64,000 nt of DNA from Ophioderma brevispina (GCA_023653785.1 JAMKCH010014257.1:59377-123376); one strand, 5' to 3'; positions 32,971 through 45,777 are shown, numbered from the stretch's first letter. Program-made: numbers and translations. Notes: a model not told the origin generated them from the sequence alone.

Positions 32971-33295
32971 ACTTTATCGAAAAACCATTTGTATGTTGGC
33001 TTCTGTATGAACTCAACAGAAATTACAACACAGTCAAAATCAACTGATTATTTTTAATAACTATGACGCTTTTCAGGACGGGTATGTAGTAACCACAACG
33101 AAAATACGGTGTTAGAAACACCAATTGCGCCTTTACTAAGAATTTTTAAAACTTCTGCACTCCGTTCTTTTTTTTTACAAATAAGAACACGACTTGTAAA
33201 TTCAATACAAATTTTCAAATACCATGTAATGAAGAGGTCGTAGCAGGCATTGCGTCGGTATAGTATAATGAAAAGTGATAAATGCGACAATTATT

Positions 33296-33520
33296 ATGCT
33301 GTATGTATGTATGTAGTATGATGTATGTATGTATGTATGTGTGTAGTATGTATGTATGTGTGTATGTATGTAATGTAGGTATGTATGTATGTCTTATGTA
33401 TTTATTATGTATGTATTATATATTTAGTGTATGTTGTATTTGCATGTGTGTGTATGTATTCATAGTTTATAGGCCTATATGTACGTATAATATATGAATG
33501 TATGTATGCATGTGTATGCT
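33296..33520 (+). repeat. (TATG)n microsatellite
   Basis: Roughly 225 bp of GTAT/TATG repeats with interruptions. The Met/Tyr/Val/Cys-rich frame across it is an artefact of the repeat. Confidence 0.9.
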
Positions 33521-33779
33521 TGTATTATAATTTCAGACATGCCTGTTATACAAAATGCAATAATTTTGCTCTGTTTATTTCTCCGTTTGTGCGCTTGTTC
33601 GCATTTATATATTATCCTATGTGATCTGATTCCTTTAAAAGTTTTAATAACAAACTGTACTATAATCTGATCATGTATTTTACCGTTTGGTTTGATGAAC
33701 GAATTATTTGATTGGTGAAGTATGCATTCGGCATCATCCACCCGAACTAATAAATAAATAAAACAACCCCCTGTGTTTA

Positions 33780-34275
33780 TTTATATAGGTTTGGAGAAAC
33801 GCATTAGAGCTTTAGGTGTTTGTAAATTACACCATTTTACATTTTTCTATATCCAAAACATCTATTTTTTCTAAATTTGTGATATACGTGTTGACAAGTT
33901 TGTGTGGTGTTGTTTCTGCGCCACTTGCTATCTTCTTTCTGCGCGACTTTTTTCGGAAACCAAATTGCGCAGCGCACTTGCAGAAATTCTCGAAAACTGC
34001 GCTCATAGTCTCCACTCCATGCGTGTAATGGAAATGAAATCGACGACGTTACCCGAAGACGATACCATGTATTGATCAAATATCGTATTGTCAGATGGGA
34101 GACATAATAATACCCAAAGTTCTTCATAGGAAAAGTAATAAAATGTATTGTTTATTAAAATGGACATTTCGGTTGTTTCACAGCCTCGTCCCCATACCTT
34201 ACAAATCGAGATATTTTCAGTTATATCATCTGAAGCTTTGGCAAAAGTATGTGCCTAACGTATAGAACATTGTCA
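33780..34275 (+). repeat. ~0.5-kb dispersed duplication, copy 2
   Basis: Direct-orientation partner of 32440-32970, about 1.3 kb downstream. The microsatellite at 33296-33520 lies between them. CTTTGGCAAA closes both copies. Confidence 0.65.
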
Positions 34276-34347
34276 CTTTGGGCCAAACTTTTTTTGTGAC
34301 ACTCCAACATGCCTTTTATAAGTTGTATTTTTCTGTGTGTTTTGGTA

Positions 34348-35169
34348 CACTTAAGTGACCAAGGGGGGGGGGAGTTTGGGGGTGGGGGGTTCAAAATTTG
34401 TTTTCGCGCTGATCGCTTTACGCGTGGGATTTTTGATCCGAAATTTTTTGTAATTGTCTGACTTTAAATGCGCTTCTTTTCGTACCAAAATAATTAAAAT
34501 GGCCAAGCCGTTTTAATGAGTTAATTAGTGGGGGTCCCATGAACCCCCCCGCCCCCCCGTTGGGGCACTAACTGAAGTCATTTCAGAATATTTTTAAACA
34601 TAATAATAAGAAACCAGAACTCAAAGCAATGTTTTTGTTTTGCTGATTCAGTTGCCAAACATACATGTAAGTAACAATTATTGAGTAACCATTAAAAAAA
34701 ATTAACCCTTATTGCTGAAAACAACATTTCATCATGGATGTGCCAAACCGTTACTGTACAAACTATATGGAAACGGACGTGCAATTTTGCAACACCCGTA
34801 AAAAATACGGATTCCCTAAAACTGCTTTAGTTTTGTGTTAAATATATGTAATTTTGGTGTCTTCCTAAATAGAGATCAACATAAAATAGTTTTCAAAATT
34901 TTTGGTGTAAGCGCGAGGCTCATTTGAAGTTTCCGTCTTTTTCCCCAATTCGCGTGTTTTGAAAACAGGTTTTGCCCCTAATTTGCAGCCAAAATAACAA
35001 ATTTCATTTTTGTTCTGATTTTGGGGTTGTCTAGTGACCTCTCACATGTGGATAAATTTCATACAAAATTCTTCGGTAAAGTGGTTTTCCTTGGGGGGGG
35101 GGTCCCATGGAACACCCCCACCCCCCCCCTTGGCACCACCGGGATTTAAAACCCCTTGGTCACTAAGTT
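34348..35169. mobile_element. ~820-bp CACTTAAGTG element, copy 1
   Basis: The left end CACTTAAGTGACCAAGGGG is inverted against the right end CCCCTTGGTCACTAAGT. Its interior, in reverse complement, matches the element at 61954-62772: CCAAAATAATTAAAATGGCC, GCTTTACGCGTGGGATTTTTG, and the G-run/GGTCCCATG patches. This copy lacks a clean TTAA at either flank (GGTA on the left), consistent with age or sequence error. Confidence 0.7.
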
Positions 35170-36188
35170 TCCGGCTTTCATTTAATTACAAAGTGCATAA
35201 ACTCTTATTTTACAGGCATTTTTACCTTCATAAATGACATGTGCGCAATTCAGCTAATATCCAACCAGGGTTTCACGAAACTTTGGCGTCCACAAATTTT
35301 ATACGTGCAACTAGGAGCCATTTTTGAGTTTTCCGCCACATTTGCCATTCTTTTAAAAACAATTTTTTTCGCATGTTTACTTGTAAATGTCACGATCTTG
35401 AATCATATCATCTATTACTGAAGTTTTTGGAAGATTGTGGAAATATAGACACTCCAAAGTTTGACGCACCCACTTTAGTGTCTACTAGCCATTTACATTG
35501 TGATGTTCAATTTTGAAAGTCTCGGTATCTAAATATCTAACAAAATAAAAAAAATACACGTGGTGCTCATTTGTTAATTAAAGTTTTAAATTGAAGTCAA
35601 TTCTATTCCCGTTTAAATTAAAGCAATGGAAACGTTACCATGGTTACACTTGATATCGAACAATAGCAAATAAACGGGAAAGTAGGCCTACTCTAAATTA
35701 AAAAGAGTGAAATTCACGCGACCCATCCTAATTTTTAAGAGTGAAAAATCACTCGGTTAGAGTGATTTTCGAGTGAATTTTTTTCACTCTAAATAGTATG
35801 GTTCCTCACCGCTCTTTTAGGGTGACTTTCACTCTTTACATTTAGGGAGTAATGAAAATCAACTTTTTTTTTAACACACCAAGGTTATAATATCCGCATA
35901 TTATTCTCGGTCGCACTGGAATTTAAAAGGCGGAAGTGCTTAAGTGGAGTCAAATGTTACTAGTCCTACAAGTTGTTAATCTTGGTATTTTTAAAATTTG
36001 GCACAAATGGAAACTTTACACTCTAGATATTAATATACGCACCAAAGGCAAATACATTTGGTCCTCAGTCCTCATTTCAATACCAGGATAAACCCTCTTG
36101 GGCGCCTTGAAACCAGAAATTTCCCGTCCCAACCGATCCCGACTCCCGAATTTCAGACCCCCACGGTGTTTATTTACATCCTGAAAAA
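35170..36188. other. Non-coding DNA around the hairpin element
   Basis: No exon was recognised. GTTACCATGGTTAC at 35634-35647 resembles an RFX X-box, but a single site in repeat-rich DNA carries little weight. Confidence 0.35.
35690..35860. mobile_element. Hairpin-rich MITE built on GAGTGA/TCACTC
   Basis: CACTCT, AGAGTGA, GAGTGAAAAATCACTC and AGAGTGATTTTCGAGTG succeed each other in alternating orientation over ~170 bp, giving nested hairpins. No coding sequence. The ends are approximate. Confidence 0.5.
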
Positions 36189-36236
36189 ATGTCTGATAGT
36201 GGCTCAAGATTAGACTTATTAACCCGGAAATACGGA
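36189..36236 (+). CDS. Possible first coding exon
   Basis: ATG at 36189 (context GAAAAAATGT) opens MSDSGSRLDLLTRKYG and is followed by the strong donor GTGAGT at 36237. Read through, the frame stays open 31 codons (to TAA at 36282-36284) with VSQGVRREEVVEKIR, also protein-like. The area is less AT-rich than its surroundings. No downstream exon was identified, and no family is recognised. The opposite-strand 126-codon frame at 36016-36396 is an alternative that I find less convincing. Confidence 0.25.
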
Positions 36237-36399
36237 GTGAGTCAAGGTGTAAGGAGAGAAGAAGTGGTGGAAAAGATAAGATAATGGAAGTTCTTTTGTG
36301 GTCCGCCCTCTCCTTTTCACTCCCCCAATTCATTTTTTCTATCAAGTTGGAGACCCAATAGTGTAAGGGGTTCGGCGCTCCGCATGAGGGGGCCATCCA

Positions 36400-38689
36400 T
36401 ACTGTTTACAAGATAATCGTTTTCCTTCCTCAACGAGTTTTTAAAGAGATCATTTCGAGACGCTTTTACCAAACTGCTGCTAACACTTCCATGCTTTATT
36501 CAAAACAAATGTGACACATCAATTTAGATTTTACCGTTACAATTAGCATATCTGTGCATTGCAACTACTTTAAAATTCCCAAATGTTTTTCTAATTCCAC
36601 CAGAGGCCGCCTCGGCGACCTTAATGGACCACTATTGTGGGTGTCACAAATCATGGCCCCCAGGAACAACATCCTTGGAACGCCCCCTATACCCCCTATG
36701 ATAAAGAATGTTGTTTAGAATAGAACCAAAAGAGTTAAAAACCTTTTCTTTTAATAAATATTATGATTCATGCGCCAAATGAAGATTCATAGGCTAATAT
36801 AATATTAATAATTACCGCGACGTTGTACCATGCAGGAGGGGGAAAGTTGACAAAATATAAAATTTACCATTATTTGTGCAAAGTATAAAAGTATAAAACT
36901 CTACATACGGACCAAAACGTGCTCTATTTCAATTTCAATTTCAAAACTGTATTTCAATATCGTACATACATACAAAATACATGCAAAACAACAACTGATC
37001 AAAAGGCCAAATTCACCTGATCATGAAAGTTCCATGACACAATATAACACTAAACCGACCGCCAAGCACAACATCACCACGACGTGCCGATTAGGATCAG
37101 TTATACTCTTCCATAAATTGAATTTCAATTTATTTCTTAAATGCTCCGTACTTTTCCGTTTTATGGTTTTTGTACCAGTGAATTCCAGAAATGTAGGTCC
37201 CAATTTCTTATAGCACAATTAAAAATTCTCCTTATTTTTTTTGACATGATAATCTATTATCTTGGGCATTTCTATTAGGTAATTGTGTTTCTGGGCAAGT
37301 TTGTAAAATAAGTTTGTACATTGTTTTTTTTCTAGAGTGTAAATTAAATATTATTCTTTAAATTACCTGCCCATAAAAGAAAAAAAAAAAACACATTGGG
37401 AAAAATAGTAATATCCATATTACTAATCAAAGTCAAAACATTCGCCGGTATGATGTGTTACGAAATGTGATATATATATAAAAATTACCCCACCGAAAGG
37501 ATTTTTGTTTTTAAATGAAATATCTCTGTCCCGCAGATATTGTCAAAAAAATGAACGCAACCTAATTGGCATCTTAGATCAACCACTTTGGCGACTCCAT
37601 TTTGTCTTAAAGGCAGCCATCCTCTCCCAGTTCCCTATAGCATCAAAAATCCTGCTAAGCTCCTTTTAGACCATATTCCGAAATCTGTAAAGAGACACGA
37701 AGACATGTTTAACGCGATTTTTGTTGAAAATTTAATATGCTCGACATGTGTAAAATCACACTCTCCAAATTTCTTAGACTAAAAGTGATGAGGCAAACTA
37801 AATTTTTGATTAAATATTAGATTTTATGTTAATATCTTGGAATTTAAATTTTAAGCGAACTTGCTTGTCCCCCTATAGCAATCTAATTAAGATTTTTTTT
37901 AATGTAAGAAATTAGAGAACACCTGAAGTGAATCACCGGAAGTGTCTTTTAAAAAGACGATTTAGTATTTTCTGTCGTGCACGGCAATGCAAGTATGCTT
38001 CTGGCCGATTAGAAACATCACGCAAGTCAAAAACTTACCATGTTGGTATTTTTGTCCTATTTTTTCATGGAAATGTCAGTCACTAAGTAATTTATAAATA
38101 TGAGTGGATCGAAACTCATATAGATCTTACCACAACGTTCTTAGAAGCAAAAAGTTGGGACTTTTGGTTATCTATTTGACAACCGTTCTCCAAAATTCGC
38201 TTTAAAACACATAAAAGCCATAAAGCGCTTGATAATAACATTGACGTTTGGTTGGATAAGAATGTTAAGATTCGTATTTATAAGTTCGTATATGTAAAGA
38301 GTTAATGTTCATCATTTTAAAAACATGTACAATATACTATATTATTTTAACATTATATATATTTGTATATTTCATCAATCTACAAAACTAACTTTTTTGG
38401 GCAGCTGTTGATAACTTTTTTCGTCAATAAATGTATCATTTTGTAATCTTCCGTGCATTATATGTTGGGTTCAAATGCGTACATTGTGTTCGATTACTCG
38501 AAATTCCAGGGAGCTGTATTTTGAAAATCGTCATGATTACACTGCTACAGTATAGATTGTTCCGATATGAGCTAAATGCAGTTTAACATTGTATCGCGCA
38601 GGGGTTTTATAACTGTGTCATTTCTCAAAAAGTGCTCCTTCACACTGACGAAGCGCATTTTGTTTGATACAACGCACTTGACATGTGTG
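36400..38689. other. AT-rich DNA, nothing recognised
   Basis: Short T, A and TA runs (for example a TATATATATA run near 37470). Frames at 37021-37218 and 37588-37782 have no motifs. No RNA gene or repeat ends were seen. Confidence 0.45.
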
Positions 38690-40030
38690 TCTATATGGAA
38701 ATTGTATAATGCTGATTCCAATTTCCGTCCCCAAAGCTAATGTTTTTTTAGGGGAAGTGGTGCCTACTTCATAACTTCAAAATGGCTGCCATTTTACCGT
38801 TTTGGTTTGTACATAACTCAAGATTTAAGGCTTGTAATGACTTCATTCTGTGATGTGTCTATACACATGTTTCAGGGTTCAAGGAATACAATTAGATCAT
38901 TAGTTATAGCATTAGTCAACTTAACATTTAATTTGCATCACCTTCAAAATGGGCTGGCCATTTGAAATTTTTGTACATAACTCAAGATTTAAGGCTTGTA
39001 CTTCTTCTTGTTGTCTATACATAGTGTTTCAGGTTCAAGGAATGAAATTAGATCATTAGTTTATGGTCAGCGCATGAGTTCCGGTATACAACTGAGGGTG
39101 GCGGTACCTTTTCACAAATATTTGTATTGTACATAATGACCAATTGGGTATGCAGCGATTTATATTCTTTTAAAGGGGAATTTATTGATTTGATATGGTG
39201 GCAGATTCAATTTTGTGCTATCTTTACTTTTTGAGTTTATAATTTTAAGTCAGTCGGGGTCAGAGGGTGGTGCCTATGGATAGGTGCCTACGGATAGGCA
39301 TTGTTACAGTCTAGGGATTTTTGATATTCTGGCTTTTGCATTTTTTTTTTGTTTTATATCTTTGTACCCACTGCCATGTTAAATAAATAACATCTATTTT
39401 GTTTGTTATTAGTGGCATTCATTTTGACTAATACACAGTTTAGCTATGATGTTAATGTGAAGGTAACAATTAGACTGCCACCAAAAGTTGTACTTTTAAA
39501 TCAAAATTTACTTTTCCCCTTATATGACACTTGTGGCACCTGTATATGCACATACAATTTGCTATATTGTCTTCTTACATTTTTAGAGCTTTACACAATC
39601 TATAGTTTTTATAGCTATCTCAAAAAATGTTGACTTACTCCATGTAAGTGTGAAAACGTGTAATATTGTATGTTCAAGCAGTAACACACTTTGCTCCCAA
39701 TCATGTGCATTTACCTTTAGGCATTAGGTCGTGTTGACAGTTAATTTGCATAAAAATAAAAATTCCAAAATGGCCGCCGATTTAAATGTATGCAAATTCT
39801 TGTCAATATATGGCAGGATCTTAACTGATGGTCCTAGTTGGTGTTCTCTGACCCTGAAAACATATGTCTAGACACAAGAATGAGTCGTTTGTACAAGCCG
39901 TTAAAAATCTTGAGACAAGTACAAAAAATTTAAATGGCGCCTTTTGAATTTATGCAAATGAGGCACACCTTCCCCTAACAATAGTCTTTGGGGACTGGAA
40001 AAGTTGAAATCACATAAAATTCCATATAAA
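38690..40030. mobile_element. ~1.3-kb foldback element
   Basis: The left arm TATATGGAAATTG..TCCCCAAAGCTAATG..TTAGGGGAAG (38692-38755) is inverted against the right arm CTTCCCCTAACAATAG..CTTTGGGGAC..TTCCATATA (39970-40027). The left half contains two direct ~180-bp repeats, each with TAACTCAAGATTTAAGGCTT and GTTCAAGGAAT..AAATTAGATCATTAG. AAAATGGC[TC]GCC motifs occur near both arms. No protein is encoded. Confidence 0.55.
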
Positions 40031-40374
40031 ACACTGTTTCAATTGCTTTTACTCAAAAATGCCGTCGACTGTTGCTTTTTTGAAAATGGAACCAGTCTAT
40101 TATAGATTGGTGTAGATTTGAAATATCCACTCATTTATTATTTTTTTCCGCCCTTCGGCAGTTTGTTGGTTTAGGCCACGCGTATATCCAATACGTAACC
40201 TAGAGGTATTTACAACATGAGCAGTTCGGTGTGGATGTAAAACCTTAGTCTCAGTGTAAAACCAATGACATACCTTTAGATTTATAAAACTTCATTTGCC
40301 CTTGTCAATTGTATATACAATTACAATATGATACAAGAGGCTTGGCTCAATGCATATCGATCGCACATCCGGTT

Positions 40375-40565
40375 CCTACTAATCGGATAAGATTGCGCCT
40401 GCGCACTTTACGGATTTAACCGAAGTGCGCGGCGCTCTTATGGAACTCCTATGAATGTGGGTGCATGCGCACTTTTTTTTTGGATTTACCCCAAGTTCGC
40501 GGCGCAGTTCAGGATATCCTGAAAAGGGTGCATCGCACTTTTCTTCTGCGTCCTTTTTGGATTTC
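40375..40565. repeat. GCGC-rich cluster similar to 30880-31075
   Basis: TTGCGCCTGCGCACTTT, GAAGTGCGCGGCGCTC, GTGCATGCGCACTTTT and GTTCGCGGCGCAG follow each other. GCATGCGCA matches most of the NRF1 consensus. The recurrence of (G)TGCGCACTT here, at 32665 and at 33965 suggests a dispersed repeat family. Confidence 0.5.
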
Positions 40566-41726
40566 AATATCTCACCTACGTCACTACTTTGCTCACTACT
40601 TTCCTTTATAGCAACTGGAAAAGTGCTTTAAAATGTCTGAAAAGTCTATTTTATTTAAGAAAGTGGATGAAATAGCATGATTGATAGGTAAAGACTGGGT
40701 ATGTTTGCTCAAACTAAGCGGCATTTGGACAGTGAAATTTTGATTAAATTTACTCTGCGGTCCATCAATTTCACATCGATTTGCAAATTACTATCTTTGG
40801 CGACTATAGAGAATCCTGGGTTGCCGGTCTGACATCGGGGACGTTGGTGATTCGTAACTAAAAATTCCGTTCATCATATGTTCAAATGTGGTTATTGGTG
40901 ATTTCAGCTTTGTACTTTGGGGTGATGTTGTTGTATTTGCCTCTGTGAAAGTTTTTTGAAATGTGAAAGAAACATGCTCAAAGTTGCCATTTTCCAATAT
41001 ACTGTGGTATAGTAGTTAGTGGTGGTTTACTTATTGCTTCCAGGTAGTCCCACTTCTGCCAGGAAATTCAGCAATCTGTTGAGGCATCGTCTGCAACCCC
41101 ATAGAAGTCATCTCCTGGTGGTAGATGCCTCACCAGGTTATAAATACACCGGTCATAGTTTATGACATATTTTAAGACCACTGCCACACATTGCCAAATT
41201 AAATTTTGCTTTCTTTATATTGGTGTCTGAAAACAGAGATATTTCATCGGCCCTTATTTGGCAGCCTGAGAAGTGGTGTTTAAATATGTGAAAACGAAGA
41301 CCAAGAAATAGTTTACAATATCATTTTCCCCTTGCAGTTAGCTTTTTATCTGAGAAAATAGGGGTTTAAAGTTTTTGTTTTTATACTTGTATACATCTAG
41401 TAAATAGAAAAAGCCACTTTTTGACTAGAGAAAGTGGTGGAAAAATAGGCATGACTAGAATTGCGTTTTGATTTCAGGTCATATGGACCAAGACTTGTTT
41501 TCCTTCTATTTTATATATTGAAACAGGAATGCAATCAACTTTTTAAAAAAAGGTTTTTCGTAACTTCTTCTCTTAGCGTGGTCCACAAGTCATTCGTATG
41601 GCTTTTGGTGGTGTCCGGATTTATTCAACTGTGTAAGCTGATCCGGGGCCGCGTGCAATTCCATGATACGGACGCTCCCTCCTAACATGGTCCCCGCGTT
41701 TTTTTAGACTGGGGTGGATTGGGAAA
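40566..41726. other. Non-coding DNA, nothing recognised
   Basis: No exon-like blocks with paired splice signals were identified. A 74-codon frame at 41461-41685 has no domain. Confidence 0.4.
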
Positions 41727-43487
41727 CAGTCAGGGTTTACACGCTACTCTTATTTATGGCACGCCACGCACGACAAATTCCCCAGCGAGTACACCGCACC
41801 ACGCCGAGTTACCGCGCTATCTATCCCGTTTGCCTCGCTACAACCTCCAGTTTACAACAAACATCCCGACTACCTCGAGTTTACAATCGCCGCAACCCGA
41901 GTTTCCGTCCCTACACCTCGAGTTTCCATCGCTACACCTCGAGTTTCCATCGCTGCACCTCGAGTTTCCATCGCTACACCACGAGTTTCCAGCGCTACAG
42001 ACAGTTCGAGTTTCCAACGCTAACCTGCAGTTTCTGTCGCTATACCTCCAGTTTCTGTCGCTATATCTCGAGTTTCCGCGCTATGCCTGGAGTTTGCAAC
42101 GCTACACCTCGATTTCCCTTCGCTGCACCTTGAGTTTGCAACGCTACACCTCGATTTCCCTTCGCTGCACCTTGAGTTTGCAACGCTACACGTCGAGTGT
42201 ATATGCATCGCCACGACTCGAGTTTCGAATTAACAAAAACCAAGCGCTTCTACTCGAAGTTACATAAGCTCCGCAACTCCAGTTTACATGAAAATTTCAT
42301 CAGGAAAGAGGTGGAATTGAACTTGAAAAAAAATGGTAAAAACAAGGGGAATCCTTTTTTTTTTAAAAAATAAAAACAGAAGCGAGGGGGAATGCGTAAT
42401 GTTTGCACCACAAAATGTTGAAATCCTACATCCCGGGGTGAATCCAGCAGCACCAGTTTAGAAATATGAACGATCAGGCCGCGTAATGCTCGCCGCTTTC
42501 TAAAACGCATTTTCCTTGGGGCACATTAGTAGAACATTTTAAATTTGTAAGTGTTTACTTTTTAATTCTATTTAAATCAACCCTTGCATGTTTTGCTTTC
42601 CAAAACACATTTTGTCCCATGCAATTAGAACCCTATGCATTTGTAATGTTTCACTTTTTAATGCTTATAATCATTAAACCGTTTAAAAAGTAAATTATGA
42701 TGTTTAGTTTGCTTGATGAATCAACTCAATAGCCCGGGGTGGTGGCGGATGTGCCCTTGCAATGTTCCTTCCAAAAGACATTTTGCCAGGCAATGTGGAT
42801 GGAAACAAAATTTGGTATTTGTAAGTGCATGGTTATAGGTCTGATAATGGTATTAGGATGATACAAAATAACAGGAGATAGCCTACTTGAAACTGTGATG
42901 TTGTGCTGACTAAACTCAAATTGAGATTGATGAAGGTTTAAAACGCGCCCATATGTTCGTAATGCTCGCTTTCCCAGAACATAAGACCCTGATGGCGCTT
43001 TTGGGCTAGTTGTTCTTTAAATTAATTCTCGGCGGATTTTAAAATCTGCAAGTCAGTTGATGTACACTCGTCGATTTGCGGCTCTGTAAACCCTTGATTT
43101 CGGCGCTGTAAACTAGATGTGTAGCGCTGTCAACTCGAAGCGTACTCGTCAACTCGAGAGTGGAGCGCTGCAAACTCTCAAAGTAACGCTGAAAACTCGA
43201 GGTGTAGCACTGCAAACTCGCGATATAGCGCTGAACTCGCAGTATAGCGTTGCAAACTCGAGGTGTAGCGATCCAGTAGCGATGCAACTCGGGTTGCGGT
43301 GATGTAACTCGATTGTGTAGTGAGGCACTCGGGTTGGCGTCTATGTAAACTCGAGGAGTAGGGATATAATCTGGAGGTGTAGCGAGGCAAAATGCATGTA
43401 GATCGCTCGGTACTCGGCGTGGCGCGGTGTTTACTCGCTGGTGATTTGTCGTGCGTGGCGGTGCCATACGTATGTCGACACTGACTG
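41727..43487. mobile_element. TU/foldback-like element with 21-bp tandem repeats in its arms
   Basis: CAGTCAG at 41727-41733 and CTGACTG at 43481-43487 mark inverted ends. Next come the matched blocks GCCACGCACGACAAAT..CAGCGAGTA (left) and its inverse (right). Inside each arm runs a tandem array of ~21 bp, TTTCCATCGCTACACCTCGAG and variants, at 41850-42220 on the left and in reverse complement at 43080-43300 on the right. A ~750-bp AT-rich loop lies between. This geometry is that of sea-urchin TU and Drosophila FB foldback elements. The left array keeps a 182-codon frame of heptads (LEFPSLH) because 21 is a multiple of three. That is a by-product, not a gene. No target duplication was found at these ends. 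Confidence 0.7.
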
Positions 43488-43681
43488 CGATTACATGTAC
43501 AGTTGTGACTCTCTGTACCGGGACCGACGGCGCTTAACGACCCCTCCGAATGACGGGATGCTTTCATTATTCATTGCCCAATTCCAAGTAGAACCATGGA
43601 GGAGAGCGGTATTCTGTATTTAATCAATACCTCGTATACAGATTTAATCCAGAATTGAGCACCCTGGTAAATCCCAGCAAG

Positions 43682-43768
43682 TGACCCCCCCGGGATTCGA
43701 ACCCGGGATTTTTTGTTGGTATCTTTTGCGCCACAGCAAGCACCCCAACCCACTAGACCACCTCTCCC
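43682..43768 (-). repeat. tRNA-derived sequence (SINE head or decayed tRNA)
   Basis: On the minus strand TGGTCTAGTGG is a perfect A box and GGTTCGAATCCC a perfect B box. The T arm is a clean stem, CCCGGG-TTCGAAT-CCCGGG. The A-to-B spacing is longer than in a standard tRNA and the acceptor ends do not pair. The sequence beyond the B box (towards 43620) may be the SINE body. Confidence 0.5.
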
Positions 43769-45777
43769 CCGTAGTTTCGGTAACTCAAAATACCAAGTCT
43801 AGAAATCTTATAGGTCTCCTTCTGAGACTAATATTCTTACTTAGTCTCAGGTGTACATGTGTAATTCATATTGATTCACTCTAGTATATCCAACATGGCC
43901 TATGGATCCAAGAAATAGTGTGTTTGAAATATAAATATTAGGCCCTACACTTACCTTTATACAAAATCGATGAATACGTCAATTTTTCGTGAATTTATTT
44001 AATATTCCAAACCTTGACACCCTCAACGAACAAAATGGCCGTCATTCCGTTACGGACGACTACTAGCGACGAGCGTGTTACATAAGTTGCATGAACTGGG
44101 TGAGTCCCAATTGAACATAATAAACCCGCTCACGCAACATCAGCTAAGTAGCGTTTTTAATGTAATTGGAGCGCACACACTACGCTGAATCAAGGATTTT
44201 TTCATTTTAAGTTGGGGTCACAACATTTGCTGCAGCAGGCCCTATAAGGCTAATGAAATGAAATTGTTAGTTTCCCGGCCCCATTGGTTTTTTGACGAGG
44301 CACTAGGTGACAATGTTCATTATTCATTATTTTGTAAAATTCATTATTCTCAAAACTTTCATTATTCTTGGTTTTTATGGGGTACAGAAGCCTAAATAAC
44401 GAAGTGACAAAACTCTGAATAATAAAGTATTGGCACTTGAGGTGAATTGGACATCAGCAATAGTAAACAAATAACACTTAATGCACTAATCTGTGATTTG
44501 ATAAATCATAACAAAAAGCAAAATGATCAAAAAGTACAATTACGTGCTTCTTGTAACAAGTTTAGTATCCTAACATCCCCTGCCTGCAAGTATACTGAAA
44601 GCAGCCTGGTAAAGACAAAATCAGATATTTTAGTCCTTGCTGTCCGTACTACGGCCTTACTTTACTGCCATGCAACCGCTATTAAATGAGATTCATATCT
44701 TGAAAAATTGATTTGCTTGTTTTTTTGTAAATTTTTCCTGAGAAGAAATACTTAGGACGAATTCCCTCAGACTATCCTTCCCTTTTAACTACTCTCCTGT
44801 AATTTTCGCATATTTTGACTCTTTCGCAGATCACACTGAGTGCCTTTTAAGTTACAATGCTGAGATCAATTTTGGGAGGGATATTCAGGATTGGGTGTGA
44901 TCATATGAGACCTTTTCCCTACTCCTATAAAAACCACAAACACCTATGCTGAAACTTGGCAGTTCCCATTCTGAGGCGCCCCTCCATTCTGTAATTCTCT
45001 TGGTTTTCCTGTGGTGTTTCATTTCCTCAAGGCTACTGTATTGGCCCTTTTGCCCTTTATTGGAATTTGGGGAGAATGACGCCCCCCCCCCCCCCAAAAA
45101 AAATTGGGGAATGACTAAACTGTTGAATTTCACCTGTTGACAACTCAAAAACCCTTCAATGAACGATGGGTACTATGTGAGATACCTAATGATTTTTTTA
45201 ATACCTTATTTTTTTTTTACAAGTACCTATCACATTTTGGTAATTAAATATAATGCGAACTTTGAGTAAATTAAGTCGGGAGAAAAGTGATGTTGGAACT
45301 ACCATTTTTACTTTACTCTGTTCTAATGAAAAATGTGATCAAAACGTGTCACAGAGTGCTTGATTGCTTAGGAAATGGTTCTTTTGTTTCCCCCAAATAC
45401 TGTGGATGAAAGATTAAAACCAATAAATCATGAAATATTTTTTCAAATAATGAAAATTTCTAGCGGAAAGGAAAAGTCGGACGCGGTCGGGCGACGGGAA
45501 ACATACACAATTTCCCTTTCATTAAGCCTAAAGCAAAGGTAACATATGTCTAGTCCAAAAAAGCTAATTTCTTATGTACGATCATATGTATATTATAATT
45601 GAATTTAATCTTGCCTAATATTTTAGAAACACCGCGCTGTTAAACTGGGTTTATAGTCCAACAGTTTTCCTAAAATCATACTGTACTGAGCAGCAGCCCA
45701 GGTTTTCTGAACACGGGGGAAAATGCGGAGAAAAATATAACTTTTTGCAAAATAGAATGTCTGCCTGAGACCCGCTG
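43769..45777. other. Non-coding DNA, nothing recognised
   Basis: Frames at 44447-44689 and 44885-45148 lack motifs. A C-run/A-run patch near 45083 is a simple sequence. Repeated TTCATTATTC motifs lie near 44317-44366. Confidence 0.4.

Noticed and set aside
33282..33497. Met-Tyr-Val-Cys repeat protein
   Set aside because: Direct translation of the (TATG)n microsatellite.
36016..36396. 126-codon minus-strand frame as a gene
   Set aside because: Possible but without motif or splice support. The opposite strand offers a slightly better first-exon signal, so neither is called with confidence.
41719..42267. 182-codon heptad-repeat protein as a genuine gene
   Set aside because: It is one arm of a foldback element, the other arm gives similar frames on the opposite strand, and the 21-bp period fully explains the open frame.
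43682..43768. Functional tRNA gene on the minus strand
   Set aside because: Perfect A and B boxes but abnormal spacing and unpaired acceptor ends.
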